The notes: generated from the letters alone by a model not told the origin. Positions 20,917 to 32,037 are shown, counted from the first letter of the stretch. The stretch is DNA of 64,000 nt from Platanthera guangdongensis (GCA_039583875.1 CM077149.1:152522416-152586415); one strand, 5' to 3'. Numbers and translations: made by a program.

Positions 20917-23319
20917 TGTAACATTCAAAAATTTGCGTCGCATTAATTTAATATTTCAGGGTCCGATCGCGAGCAAAATTGATCGAGCCGTCGACTTATA
21001 AAGGTAGCAATCCTTTGTAATTAATTCGTTTTTACGTAAACATCAGTTGAGGAAATGTTGGATTATAGTTGTTAATCATATGTAGCGGTTGCGACGATTT
21101 AAATTTTCGTGCGAGTTTACTTCACAAAAATATCTGTCCTCATGGACTCAAGACGATTAGTAATATTACTAATAATGATAAATTAATAAAACATTTTTCT
21201 TCCTCCATTAGCCGGTTCAAAGTTATTATAACCGTAAAATAAATTGCCCCCCCCCCCTATCGTTGGAAACGGAACCCCCTTCTCCCGAGTGACGATTAGT
21301 TGCACTATCTCTGCACCGCAGACACCTCGCAAACACTTCCCCTCTCTGATACTTTCGTCGTTGTGTGTGGTGCTTCTTTTGCTCCAGTCTCGGGCTCCAG
21401 AAGGTTCGGGCGATCCTCAACCCTTCTCTGCAGTCTTTGACGGCCTCTCTTCTCTCTTCCAGTGTCATGGGAGGCTCTGTTTCTAACCCTAGCCGATGGT
21501 GGAAGTTTCCTCTTTCGCCGTTTTTGATTCCGGTGAGTGTGTATTGTCATTTCTTCTTCTATTCTAGGGTTTTCTTCACTTCGATACTGTGAATCTACCC
21601 TATTACTTTTCGATTTCAGATTTTGGAGGGGTTAACTCGTTCGTGTGCTAAGGCTTGATCAGTATTTGTGTAAATCCCCGCCTTTAGATTGAGGTAATGA
21701 TTTCTCGTTTGATAAATCGCTCCGAATTAGTTTTGTTTCGCTCATTTTGGCGAGTTTCATGGTAACATATTTTTGTGGAACCCAAATTAATAGGCATTTT
21801 CACCTTTTTTTTAGATCCAGTTAATCGTTGGAGTTAAACATTTAAGAAGTTTCACATTTAACTCCGAGTAGAGGTGAGACCTATGTCTCCGAAGATCTTT
21901 TCAAGTAATTTGGTTCCTACCGTAGGATTATACCTGTTGGAAATCGTTTCTAATTTTAGGAATTTTATGGGTTTATATTAAGGTTTCCCCGACTTTGGAA
22001 AGGTGAATTTCCGTCCATATTGTTGGAGGAGTTTGAAGTGGACAGAATTATTCGAAGGAGAATCGTGTCGCCTCGCCAAGTGTACGAGTGTCGAAACACC
22101 GCGGTAAGAAATTTGACTCCATTTAGTTAAACATATCAGATTGTTTTAATTCATGATTTAGCTATGTGAGTTACGCACTTGAAAATTACAAGTTCTTATA
22201 GTCAAAAATCATGTTTTAGATATTAAGGAAATTATTAAAGAGGGGTATGGAATTAGATACTAATTAATAGTAATCCAAAGTCAGAACCAAGTTAAAGGGT
22301 GAAGTACACTTAGGCCAAAATATCAGATACAGTTACATGAAAAACCTTAACCTAGTATACCTCATTAGAACGTTGTCTGTGAGTGTCTCACTGAACACTA
22401 GTCTATATCAATTCAAAAATTGGCAAGAGAGGTTCACCCTCATATTTTTGGCGGAGGCACACAACCGTGTTCACAGGGTTAGTAGGCCACCACATGAAAT
22501 TCAGGCTTAGGGTCGATGACCCTTGTTTACAACTATAGAACTCCTCAGATAGGAGTCTGTGTCCCTCTTGAGGGACATTCAGTTTAGGGCATCATCAGGT
22601 TTGTCACTCAGACTACAGATTTTAGTTTGTGCACGGTCGCCATTAATAACAAAATTCAATAGGTTAGTGATGAAACTTGTTGAACTTACATCAGTCACAT
22701 TCCTAAAACTTCAAAAATCTACAACTTATACAAACAAGAAAAGTGCGTCAGAACATATAGTATGGCAATATTATGTCCAGATCATGAACTCAAGTGCCAA
22801 GATTGATAGTAAACTATTTTAAATATTTTTATAAAAGTAATGTTTATTTATTTAGTTTTTGTGTTGTTGGAAGGAGTAGTTTTTCTTACTCTCTAGTGGG
22901 CCTGACCCACTTGAAACTTGTTTTTACAAAGGGCACAGGTCAGGGGATCCACTTAGGATAGGCTGTACAGTCATCGTTGTTGTCAGTCACTTACAGTTGT
23001 ACCCCTTGTTATTGTACTTTATTTTACTATAGACATTATGCATTTGTCGAACTTCATTTATGTTTTGATGTACCAGTTCATCACAGATTGACAGTATTTC
23101 AATTTCATAGTGTATATTCAGTTCTAGTTGGTTCTGTGAATTCAACATTGTGAGTTACACTTTTACTCATAGATTTTTCTTACTCTACTTACACTATAAG
23201 TTTCCTTTTAGCACATTTATGTATACCTGCTTTATACAAGTTTTATACCGTTAGTTTATTGTTTATCACGGGCCCGGCCAGACTGCTAATTTTCTGTTAA
23301 ACTAGGTTGGGGTGTTTCA
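20917..23319 (+). repeat. Solo LTR of a Del/Tekay-like gypsy element
   Basis: A 2403-bp LTR starting TGTAACATTCAAAAATTTGC and ending GGGGTGTTTCA, with no PBS or coding sequence after it. Its organisation matches the G1 LTR: CCCTAGCCG leader motif with ATTCCG|GTGAGT (about 21530), AGTGTACGAG followed by a GTAAG donor-like site (about 22078-22110), and CCCGGCC near the 3' end. Flanks AATCT (20912-20916) and AATCC (23320-23324) form a one-mismatch target-site duplication, as expected if LTR-LTR recombination removed the internal region. Confidence 0.85.
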
Positions 23320-23324
23320 AATCC

Positions 23325-24173
23325 TCTTAATGCCCTCGTGAAATTTTGACTCGTAGGCAAGAATATCAGGAGCCAGTATTAAAATGACCCACAATCAGAT
23401 GATCATTTGAACACAAGCACAAAATAACAAATTAATATCCCAGTCTATGATATTTTTTATGGATCAACCTTACTGAGCAACAAAATTTGATCTACTAAAT
23501 TTAAACATGAAAACCTGAAGCAACTTATAAATATGAATGTAAATACTTTATTGATACACCTCTTGATTTATCCAATAGATGACCTGAAGTTAAGGTATTC
23601 CTGAGGAATGATTTTTATGATTATATTGCATTTCTTGTGAAGCAATTGTACGAAGAATTTATTAATTTTAAAATGAAATTTTAAACATATTTGATGAAGG
23701 GTATACAATTTTCATAAAAGCTCGTTATAGGCTTTCCATGAATGGATACACATTAGTTTGTCTATGGCGCATGATCTGCATTCAATCTATTGCTCTTCGC
23801 CTACTACAGTCAAAATGTCCTATTATGTTGATAGTCAACAAAGATTCATGCAACTCTATTACAGAATCGAGTTACTTTTAACACTAACATTGGTCCTTTT
23901 TAATCATGCAACTCTATTACAGAATCGAGGCACTTTCAAGTCTATGGTATTTGTGTAAACATCGGAATTTATACAAGTACCTTCTCTAAATGCTAGAGAT
24001 GTTTTCAAAAGATGGATATGCAACCTGCTTTCAATAGATCTCATGATTCTTCAAATGGCATTATGATCTTCAGCCTTCCAAAAAAATTCAACAACTCTTA
24101 CATTTAAGGAGTGAATATGATGCAATATTGACAACATTATTATCCATAACTCTTAGAAAATGCGCTTAGGTGG
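23325..24173. other. AT-rich region of unknown origin
   Basis: 849 bp without a convincing gene. A 25-bp direct repeat, CATGCAACTCTATTACAGAA plus five more bases, occurs at about 23848 and 23906. Minus-strand frames contain broken stretches such as DKLMCIHSWKAYNELL that look protein-derived, but I could not assign them. Confidence 0.4.
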
Positions 24174-24637
24174 TGATACTGATATGACACCCTAGACACG
24201 AGCCGTGTCTCCCTCTGCTTACGTAGCCTTAAGGGGCATTATCGTAATTTGTATGTCTCACTCACCTATATAAGGGAGCGGTAGTGTCTCTTATTATGGA
24301 TCTTCAAAACATTGTGTGTTCAACTCTCCAAAATAAGAGAGGCTCTTAGGTTCCGTTTGGCACGGTGGCGGCGGTCGTAAACGCATGAGTTAAAACGTCA
24401 TTCGTTAAGGATCACCTAACAAACATCATCTATTTGAACATAAAAGTGGAAAAGTTCCTTAGGTGGGCGTTAACAAATGACAATTGAACATTCCTGTTCA
24501 TCACCGCCACCATCGTGCCAAACGGAGCCTTAGGGAGAACTATCCTTCAAGAGTTCGGCTCGGGCTTGTCACAACAATTGTATCTCTTGTTTGTGTTCAA
24601 TCATTTAATTTATGTTCTTGATAGCGTGCAACTATCA
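24174..24637 (+). repeat. E 5' LTR, containing a MITE
   Basis: Starts TGATACTGATATGACACC and ends GCAACTATCA. Without the 181-bp MITE and its TTA duplication it is about 280 bp and aligns with the 270-bp 3' LTR. A TATA box TATATAAG is at 24267-24274 (TATAAAAG at 26407-26414 in the 3' copy). The first ten bases have no clear match in the 3' LTR, so 24185 is an alternative start; 24174 is preferred because it gives the exact GGTGG duplication. Confidence 0.75.
24349..24529. mobile_element. 181-bp MITE with TTA target duplication (PIF/Harbinger type)
   Basis: Terminal inverted repeats GGTTCCGTTTGGCACGGTGG and, on the opposite strand at the right end, GGCTCCGTTTGGCACGATGG. TTA flanks both sides (24346-24348 and 24530-24532). 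The 3-bp TTA duplication, small size and lack of coding capacity fit Tourist-like MITEs mobilised by a PIF/Harbinger transposase. The 3' LTR of E has the corresponding empty site. Confidence 0.9.
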
Positions 24638-25210
24638 ATTATTGACCTGGCGTTCATTTAGAGTTTTAGCCGAAACCCAAATTGGACTTGCATCCAGGTT
24701 CCATCCCACCTGCTTTGCTTCTCAGTCGTCGATTCTATCGATTCCAATTCTTGCTCGGCGTGATTCCGACCTGATCCAGCATTGGCGATTCCGACCTCAT
24801 TTAGGAAGACGCCTTCAACCTGCTCATCTTTCGTTGCTCGCCTCAACATCTGCGGCCCCGGTCCACCCGGGAATACTAGTTTGCGGCCTGATCCAGCACG
24901 CCACCCTGATCTCGGTCGCATCCTTTCCATAGTCCTGCATGGACCTCCTCCGAGCGTCCTCGTCCTCGCATGGAACTCCTCGCGTCCTCCAGTTCCCACA
25001 GGTTGTCCAGCAACCTCGCACATTTTTGGCACTCCATCGTCGCCTACCGGTACCCCGATGACTTTCAACCTCCTTTGGGCTCCTCTGCAGCTGTCCACCG
25101 AGACACAGTACCCCACAGCTCTGGCGCTTCTCGTCACTGCGCGACAGTCGTTCAACCCTCGTTCAGTCCCGCATCATGCAAGATTCCTCTAGCACCTCTG
25201 TTCCATGCCC

Positions 25211-26150
25211 CAGACTCGTTCATGGCCCTCCACGCTGACGAGGATGCCTCTGCCACTGCCTTCGCTAACAGTCATCGCTTGGATCAACTCAAAGAACGAC
25301 TGGAGGATGCCACTCTACATCTTTGAGAGCTCAAGACCACAACAGTAAACAACCCATCTGCCCCTCTGCCACCACCACTGCAAGACCTTTGACCTGTCTC
25401 GGACTACATGGGGTTTTTTTATCCCGCTACGGATATCCATCCAGCCCATCTTCGTCAGATCAAGATCCCTATTTTCGACGACACCGAACCCCACAGTTGG
25501 ATCACATTCAGTGAACAGTTATTCGACCTTTAGTCCTCCCCCGCCGATCAGAATATTACTTTGACCATTATCTATATGGAGGATTCAATGCTCTATTGGG
25601 TGCATTGGACGCACCAGCAGGTCCCGATCCACACTAAAGGAGGAACTTCTCTGCCACTATGAAGACCCCCAAGCAGGTAATGTCTACGAGCGCCTAGCGT
25701 TGTACACCAGTCTGATAGCGTGGCCACCTACATTGACGAGTTCATCGAGGTCTCCACGCAAGTACCAGGCCTATCCCTCGACTCTTACCTGGGGTACTTC
25801 CTTGGGGGATCTACAACCCCACCTTCGGGTGTGCCTCCGGGTCCACAATCTGACGAATCTTTCCCGAGCCAAAGTGCATGCTCGTTGCTTCGTCGAGGAA
25901 CTCCAAACAGCCCAACCTCCCTCCTCGTCCGGTCCACCCAAATAACTGTTGTCACTATTGTCGTTGCCACCAAAATCTCCGCATCTAAAATCTATGTCGC
26001 CTTTCCCCGCTTATATCACCTCCCCCCGCACGAGCCCCTATTGCTAGTCCCGCCTCTGCTACCGCCAGTTCCTCCTTCACCACCCACCTACCCACCCCAC
26101 CCCCACCCACCCGACAACCCACCACTTATCTCATGACCAGCACCTTAAAC
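25211..26150 (+). pseudogene. E gag remnant
   Basis: Gypsy-type Gag in shifting frames: MALHADEDASATAFANS with a coiled-coil-like RLDQLKERLEDATLHL (from about 25221), then IKIPIFDDTEPHSWITFSEQ (about 25459-25520), MLYWVHWTHQQVPI, and SVATYIDEFIEVSTQVPGL (about 25711-25770) before a Pro-rich tail. Several stops and at least two frame changes are present. The leader upstream (24640-25210) is Ser/Pro-rich in all frames and looks non-coding. Confidence 0.75.
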
Positions 26151-26166
26151 ATCTTCGCAAGGGACT

Positions 26167-26324
26167 TTGCTTTCGCTACAGCAGTCGTACCCACCCACCC
26201 ACGTCTGTGCTTTCAAAGACTTGTGCGTGTCGGTTGGATCTGAAGAGGATGGTCCTGACTTCAGAAACTTAGATTCTTTGGCGCTCGTCGACCTTAAGGA
26301 CAAAGTCATTTTTTGGAAGGGGAG
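26167..26324 (+). pseudogene. E pol C-terminal end and polypurine tract
   Basis: Frame from about 26167 gives LQQSYPPTHV, EEDGPDFRNLDSLALVDLKD and then WKGS. It resembles the tail after the chromodomain of gypsy Pol (an LQQ-YP motif, then HLEDKV in intact relatives). The purine run GGAAGGGGAG (26315-26324) abuts the 3' LTR. Confidence 0.65.
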
Positions 26325-26594
26325 TGTCCTCTTGGACACCCATCGCATCTCCCTCAGTATATGTATCCCTAAGGGGCATTATCGTAATTTGTATGTCTCA
26401 TTCACCTATAAAAGGGAGTGGTGGTGTCTCTTATTATGGATCATGAAAACATAGTGATGTTAGGCTCTCTTAGGTGACAGAGACGCTTAGGGGGAACCAA
26501 CACTCAAGAATTTGGGTCGAGCTTGTCTCGACAATTGTATCTCTCGTTTGTGTTAAATCATTTAATTTTTGTTCTTAATAGCGTGCAACTATCA
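26325..26594 (+). repeat. E 3' LTR (270 bp)
   Basis: Starts TGTCCTCTTGG after the polypurine tract and ends GCAACTATCA; followed by GGTGG, the second target-site copy. It shares GGGGCATTATCGTAATTTGT and the TATA region with the 5' LTR and lacks the MITE. Confidence 0.85.
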
Positions 26595-26798
26595 GGTGGG
26601 GTGCATGAGATGAAATGTTTTGAAGGACACTGGTTGTTCAATAGTATATATGAGTAACTAAAAATTTGTTCTTTTATGCTCTTTTCTATTATTTTAACAC
26701 TCTTCTCTTCAGCGTGCATGAAAGTCACGCCTCATGGTCACGCCCGTGACAAGGGCGTGTACGGTACGGAACCAGCGACTTAATAGCCCATGAAACAC

Positions 26799-26839
26799 TG
26801 GGAAGCCAAACCGCCAAAAGTCTCTTCATTAGATGTTGC
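26799..26839 (-). CDS. MSH4: MSH4 exon (candidate; acceptor uncertain)
   Basis: Minus strand reads ATSNEETFGGLAS followed by CA|GTGTTT, matching the MSH4 stretch that follows RLDCLDELM (plant homologues have SNE-LF-GLSQ). The homologous frame extends upstream to 26851 as LLMEATSNEE, but there the expected acceptor AG reads TG (TTCTTGCTG). The nearest in-frame acceptor is GATGGAG|GCA at 26840, which would drop about four residues. So the exon is real homology, but its splicing may be altered. The 62-bp intron to the previous exon is very short. Confidence 0.65.
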
Positions 26840-26901
26840 CTCCATCAGCAAGAAATGATGTATAACTAAAAAATACAGGTGTATCTGGACAGAAAACTTA
26901 C

Positions 26902-26977
26902 TAAGCAATCTAAACGAGCATTAATCGTTTCAATATCTTTTAGAGGCTGCAGCAGATTGGCCCGAAGTAACCTAGCC
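26902..26977 (-). CDS. MSH4: MSH4 exon
   Basis: 76-bp exon with acceptor TTTTTAG and donor TTA|GTAAGT. It completes a split glycine codon and encodes ARLLRANLLQPLKDIETINA and then RLDCL, a hallmark MSH4 block almost identical across plants. Phase fits the preceding exon at 48602 exactly, across 21.6 kb of inserted elements. No stop or frameshift is present. It forms part of the MutS core (lever) region. Confidence 0.9.
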
Positions 26978-27360
26978 CTAAAAAGTGCAACCATAAATGT
27001 ACGATAATGTGATATAAATATCTAGTCAAGGTGATAATTTCAACTGTTTGATAGAGAAAATTTAGTGAGCAACTAAATGATTAACATACATGTCTAAGCA
27101 GATATTGAAGATTTATGAAGAGTTGAAAAATATTAACATGGCTACTGATGTATGGAAATTTTAAAAACCGCGCTAACATAGATTTTAGCTACCAATCTAC
27201 TTAATGGATGGGGACTATTCTGCTTTAACTCAATTAGGTCTGATTAGAGAAAAATGCGAACATATGTACATATATTGATAGGTGGGAGGAGTAACACGTT
27301 AACTAAAAATCACAATGTAGGACTAAACTATACAATAGAGGTAGGCCTTTAAATTGGGTT

Positions 27361-27960
27361 TTACACACTTCTTCTATACTCCCCTGAAAGCTTAAGCATA
27401 CAGATCGTAAGTGCCAAGCTCGAAAACGAATTGGTGATAGAGTGGGCGAGAGAAAGCCTTGTTGAAGACATCAAAGATTTGATTGGCAGAGGGAACATAT
27501 CACAAATCAATTTTACGGAGTTGACCTTTTCCCGGATGAAGCGAATATCAACTTCAAGGTGTTTGGTGCATTCATGGAAAACAAAATTCTCGGGGTTATG
27601 GAGTAACTTGATTATCACAGTAGAGGTTTACAGGAGAATGGAGAGCGACACAAGGATTATTAAGAAGACTCTTCAACCAAGTGAGTTTAGAAATAGAAGA
27701 TTTCAACGAACGATGCTCAGCCTCCACAGAGCAGTGTGTAATAACTGCTTGCTTATTGCTTTGCCAAGTGACTAGATGTCCTCCAAAATATGTGCAAAAG
27801 CTACTCATGGACCGATGATCATCGAGGGAGGCAGCATAATCTGCATCAGAATAAACAATCAAAAGAGGGAAGAGGAGGACTTATAAACAAACTCTAGTCC
27901 CAAAGCTTTCTTGAGACACTAGAGGATCTGCTTGACTTCATGAAGATGAGATATCTAGGA
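27361..27960 (-). pseudogene. Copia RNase H remnant (minus strand)
   Basis: Minus-strand frame 27862-27596 carries YSDADYAASLDDHRSMSSFC, GGHLVTWQSNKQAVI, HCSVEAEHRSL and LYCDNQ, the copia RNase H signature. A second frame (27618-27361) has ECTKHLEVDIRFIREKV, the end of the polyprotein. A purine-rich TTTCAGGGGAG follows on the minus strand near 27385, so a degraded 3' LTR probably runs left through about 27000-27380. RT is absent. A G13 tract at 27984-27996 lies at its right edge. Confidence 0.8.
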
Positions 27961-28091
27961 TCATGCAAGTATTTTGTTACCGTGGGGGGGGGGGGGACTT
28001 GAAGAAGCAGACACGACTTGGCGAGTCTACTCTCGGAGGAAACCAACTGGAGCATGAGACGAGTGGATGGAACGACCGGTTCACTTGGAGA

Positions 28092-28288
28092 TGTTATGTT
28101 ATTGCCTTTTGTCATATTTACATAATTGCCATTATGAGGGGGATATACATAACCCTTGTCTTGTATTAATCTTCACCTTAGAAAATGAAACTTTAATGTG
28201 AAGTAGCCTAGGGCGGGCTAAGAGGAGCTCTCTTAGAGTATCTCAGATTTTGTCTCTATCTATTCTCACGATAACCCTAAAGGTATCA
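28092..28288 (+). repeat. Probable 5' LTR of gypsy element F
   Basis: A 197-bp AT-rich segment from TGTTATGTTATTGCC to AAAGGTATCA lies just before a gag leader and is followed by TTGGTCCGACCTGC, which fits a PBS beginning TGG. No second copy is in the window, so boundaries are provisional. Confidence 0.35.
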
Positions 28289-28699
28289 TTGGTCCGACCT
28301 GCTGCTCCCTCCTGCCTATTCAACCGTCGGGTATTATCCAGCACTGCGTCGTATGCATCGAGTCTTCCGCATTAAGCTTCTCTGACACTGCGCATCGAGT
28401 TCTCCCCATCGCGTGTTCCACGATGAGCTCCTCCCGCCTTGAGCTTCGCTCGCATCGCGCTTCTCTAGATCTGATCCAGTGTTGCGCACCACCATCGAAC
28501 TTCTCTGGCGCCCCACATCTGCAATCAGTCTCTCCCTCGTCGCACAGTTGCATCGCGCCTCCAAAGTCGTTGCGTTGCATCTCCTCCTCGCAGCACCGCG
28601 CCCATTCCTCCGTCTGTTCCTAGTGCCCGTCACCGCCATTTTCGTCAGCGGTCTGAAGTCGGTCGTTTTGCAGCTGCATCTTCCTGCCAATGGCGCCTT

Positions 28700-29852
28700 C
28701 TGCCCGTCACCCAGCCATGTGCGCCATGACAGATCAACGTCTGGACGTCATTGAATGTTGTTTGGATGAGCAGTCTTCCACCCTTTACGATCAATCGTCC
28801 TGTGCGGCTTATATGCAGGCAACCATGACCGTTATTCTTTAGAAGCTATAATCCTGCGACAATTGTGCGTCCAGTCAAGCTCCACCACTCTTGCCCTCAG
28901 AAAATCCCTCTTCCTTTGTGGGCTGTCGGGCGAAACCGCCGTCGATTCCGGCATTGGCTGCCCTTGGCACGTCCCATGCACCTCGCGCCCTAGAGGTTCC
29001 CCACTTCAGCGGGTCGGACCCCCTTGCGTGACTATCCAAGAGACACCCGACAATCAGAAAGTCTCCTTGATGCTTGTCATCATGGATGGCTCCACGCTAC
29101 ATTGAGTTAGGTGGCTCTGTAACTCCTCACGCTTCTCTCTTAGAACGATCTCAAGCTAGCGTTAATCAAACGATACGAAAAATACTACTCTGTCAATGTG
29201 TTTGAGAGCTTGTGCGGCCTCCGCCACACATCCTTGGTAGATTATTACATCGATGACTTCATCGAGTTGGCCAGCCATGTTCTGCTTGGTCGAGGCAGAT
29301 TTCTCAGTTCGGTCCATAGACAAATCTTGCACGACTCCGGCGGCCACAGCCTCCTCTTCCCACGTCTCCTTCCTTTTACCAGCAACTAAGCTGCTTGCTA
29401 TGGGCGACCCGGCCCCTCCGGCCCACCAACCTCCTAAACCGCATCCTCTCCATCGCCCACCTCAGCCACCGGCGCATAACCGTATCTCCTCTCAGGAATA
29501 CAATGATCTGCGCAGCAAGAGGTTGTGTTTTCGCTGCAAACAATCATATTCCTCGAAACACGATTGCCCGCTCAAGGAGCTGTGGGTGCTCATATGGGAA
29601 GACGAGGACGAGATCATGTCTGCGGACTTTGATGCTCTAGTAGTGGAGGACCACACCTCACCGGCTTTGTCACCTAGTGACCCCTTGCGGTTGGATCTCT
29701 CGCACCTCTCTATTGGAGGCATCTCCGGCCCACAAACCATGAAAATCTACGGACATCTCCAAGGGACTTCGGTGGTAACTTATGATCGACAGCGATGCGA
29801 GCCACAACTTTGTCTCTGTGGACTTTGTCACATGTCTACAGTTGGTTTTTGA
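28700..29852 (+). pseudogene. F gag remnant with zinc knuckle
   Basis: Coiled-coil-like start MTDQRLDVIECCLDEQSSTL (about 28729-28790), then out-of-frame Gag core (ALEVPHFSGSDPLAW region near 29000, SLMLVIMDGSTLH near 29070-29105), a Pro-rich hinge (PPKPHPLHRPPQPPAHN) and the nucleocapsid motif LCFRCKQSYSSKHDCPLKEL (about 29525-29584). Multiple frame shifts and stops. The following acidic LIWEDEDEIMSAD leads into the protease. Confidence 0.75.
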
Positions 29853-32037
29853 CCAGACTGCATTCTTCCTCGTGTACCTCGATGACGATCGACGCTCTCA
29901 GACAAACAGCCTTTGTTACGGCCTCCTGCTGTGGGTAGGGGAGTATAGTCCCTCTGCAAACTTGTACGTTTTTCCTTTATGTAGGATGAACGCCATCTTC
30001 GGCATGGCCTGGTTGTAAACCTTGGGCGACATTCATCGCAATTGGGCCTCCAAGCGGATGTCCTTTCAGTGGGCTCACTGCACTTGCACCCTCATGAGGG
30101 AGGCATCCCTAGTGTGTCGCTGTCTTATCTCGCGCAACACAACACATTTATTTGGTGGACTTTCAAGCCTCCTGTGGCACATCACGCCTATAGAGGACAG
30201 TGTCGCCATGCCAGTCCATCCTCCACCGCCAGCCGAGCTATATCACATATTGTAGCAGTTTGCCTCCGTATTTACTCCCCTTCTGACTTCTGAGCCTCCC
30301 ACCAGCACGTCACACCGACCATCGAATTCCACTTCAAAACGGTACCCAAGAGATTTTTGTACACCCATACCATCACAGACATGTCCAAAAGGACGAGATA
30401 GAGTGACTTGTGTCTAACATGTTGACTATCGGTTTGATCTGCCCTAGTGTTAACCCTTTTTTTAGTCATGTCCTCCTTGTGAAGAAGGATGACAACTAAC
30501 ATTTCTGTGTTGATCACTGGGACTTCAATCGCCCACCATTGCGTACAAGTACCACATCCCAGTCATCCACGAGCTCTTGGATGAGTTGTGTATAGAGGTG
30601 CAAAAAAAGCCAATCGGACTCAGGTTTTTGCTACCGATCCGGGCCACAATAAAACTAAGGGGCCTGCTGAGCCCATTTGTCCGGGCTCAAGCAGGCCAAA
30701 AACAGTACCTAGCTGCCTTTTGACAGCTAGGCAGCTTGCTGCCACCAAACCCAGCATTAAATGTTGGGTTTGGCAGAACCCAAACCCAGCATTTAATGTT
30801 GGGTTTGGCAGCATAATTGATGGGCGGCTACGCCCTACATTTAATGCAGTATCACTGTATGACCACCCAGTATTAAAATGTTGGGCTCACCGAAGTCAAC
30901 ATTTAATTATAAAAGTTGGGGTCGCCAGGCCCAGCATTTATATATAAATGCTGGACGGCAACATTTATATAGAAATGCAACCAACAATTATAAACAGGCC
31001 TAGAGCCCAGAAAGGCTTGGGCCATGCCCGGCCCTGGTCAAATAAGGGGGTCATGTGAGCACTTTTAGGCCTGGTCTGGGCCTAACCAGGATCAGACCCC
31101 GATCGGGCAATTAGGCCCGGGCCAAATTTGCATTCATAGTTGTGTTGCGCCACTTCTCCACCATCGATCTCTGATCGGGATAACACCAGATACGTGTGCG
31201 CACCAAACATTTAGAAGACCGCATTTCGTACACAAGACAAGAACTATGAGTTCTTGGTTATGCCCTTTGGATTGACCAATGGGCTTGTTGCCTTCCAGGA
31301 GACTATGAACAACATCTTCTAGCATATACTAGTGTTTTTTGACGACATATTTGTGTGCAGTCAGACATGGTAGGATCACCCGCAACTTGGAGCTCATTTT
31401 GGTGACGCTATGTCGTCCTTCATTAGTGGCCAACATGAAAAAGTGTGCTTTTTGACAACAAACGATTACATGAGCCATACGGTATCAGCCGTGGGGGATG
31501 GCAATGGACTCCGACAAGGTCGCGATAGTACTCCAGTGGGTACTGTCACGGGCCATGCAGGCTGTCAGGGACTTCCGTATTGACGGACTATTACCATTGC
31601 TTCATTCATGAATACGGTAAGCTCGCCCTGCCTCTCACGCGACTGCTTCGTAAGACGATCGACCCCGCCTTCCACTGGTCCACGAAGGCAACTGCCACAT
31701 TTGCGACCTTACAACAAGCTCTGGTGACGACCCATAGCCTAGTTCAAGAGATCTTTCTCGGCAACTGTTAGTTCCCGCTTTGTCTATGACAACGTGTTGA
31801 TGGTACTCGGTCTAGTTGTTCAGCATTGGCAATCTTACCTATTGGGTGGCCTTGTATCATGCAGACAGACCATCATAGTTTGTGGTATCTCCTCGGTCAG
31901 AAGATGACCACTCCTTCACAACAAGTTTGGATGGCGAAGCTATTGGGGTATGATTTTACCGTCAAGTTCCGTTCAGGCAAGATGAACTTGGAGGCAGACA
32001 CACTATCACGCCAATTAGTTGTCGCGGAGTTGATAGT
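29762..32037 (+). pseudogene. F protease, RT and RNase H remnant
   Basis: Protease motif reads DSDASHNFVSVDF (about 29788-29826), with the catalytic glycine changed. RT appears as HIPVIHELLDEL up to 30590, then after the hAT-like insert STIDL-SG-HQI (31155-31190), [19 protein letters not shown] (about 31258-31315) and VFFDDIFVCS (about 31332-31360; FDD retained). RNase H: TDYYHCFIHEYGKLALPLTR (31580-31640), KLLGYDFTVKFRSGKMNLEA and DTLSRQ (to about 32020). Stops and frameshifts are frequent. Confidence 0.8.
30593..31138. mobile_element. hAT-like non-autonomous element (546 bp)
   Basis: Inserted in the RT of F. Near-perfect 8-bp duplications flank it: GTTGTGTA (30585-30592) and GTTGTGTT (31139-31146). 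Termini TAGAGGTGCAAAAAAAGCC and, on the opposite strand, TATGAATGCAAATTTGGCC form imperfect inverted repeats. An 8-bp duplication and TAGRGGTGCAAA-type ends fit hAT. It has no ORF of note. The interior holds several near-palindromes around CCCAGCATTTAATGTTGGG and CAGCATTTATATATAAATGCTG. Confidence 0.75.

Larger units (their letters stand above)
24174..26594 (+). mobile_element. Gypsy deletion derivative E (gag fragment joined to pol end)
   Basis: A 2421-bp element with LTRs 24174-24637 (including a MITE) and 26325-26594, flanked by a perfect GGTGG duplication (24169-24173 and 26595-26599). The LTR ends form TGATA/TATCA. Only gag and the last residues of pol remain, so protease, RT, RNase H and integrase are deleted. 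It cannot move on its own but has LTRs and a polypurine tract. It lies downstream of the MSH4 exons, in transcript order. Confidence 0.85.

Noticed and set aside
23325..23430. Possible further MSH4 exon on the minus strand (VILILAPDILAYESKF resembling the ILLKTALDAL region)
   Set aside because: Only weak similarity, an in-frame stop and no convincing splice sites; the solo LTR borders it. Not listed as an exon.
26595..26650. Possible start of the next MSH4 exon (minus strand GTCCTTCAAAACATTTC, like VLRKF)
   Set aside because: Similarity covers only about 17 bases and does not continue on either side of element E.
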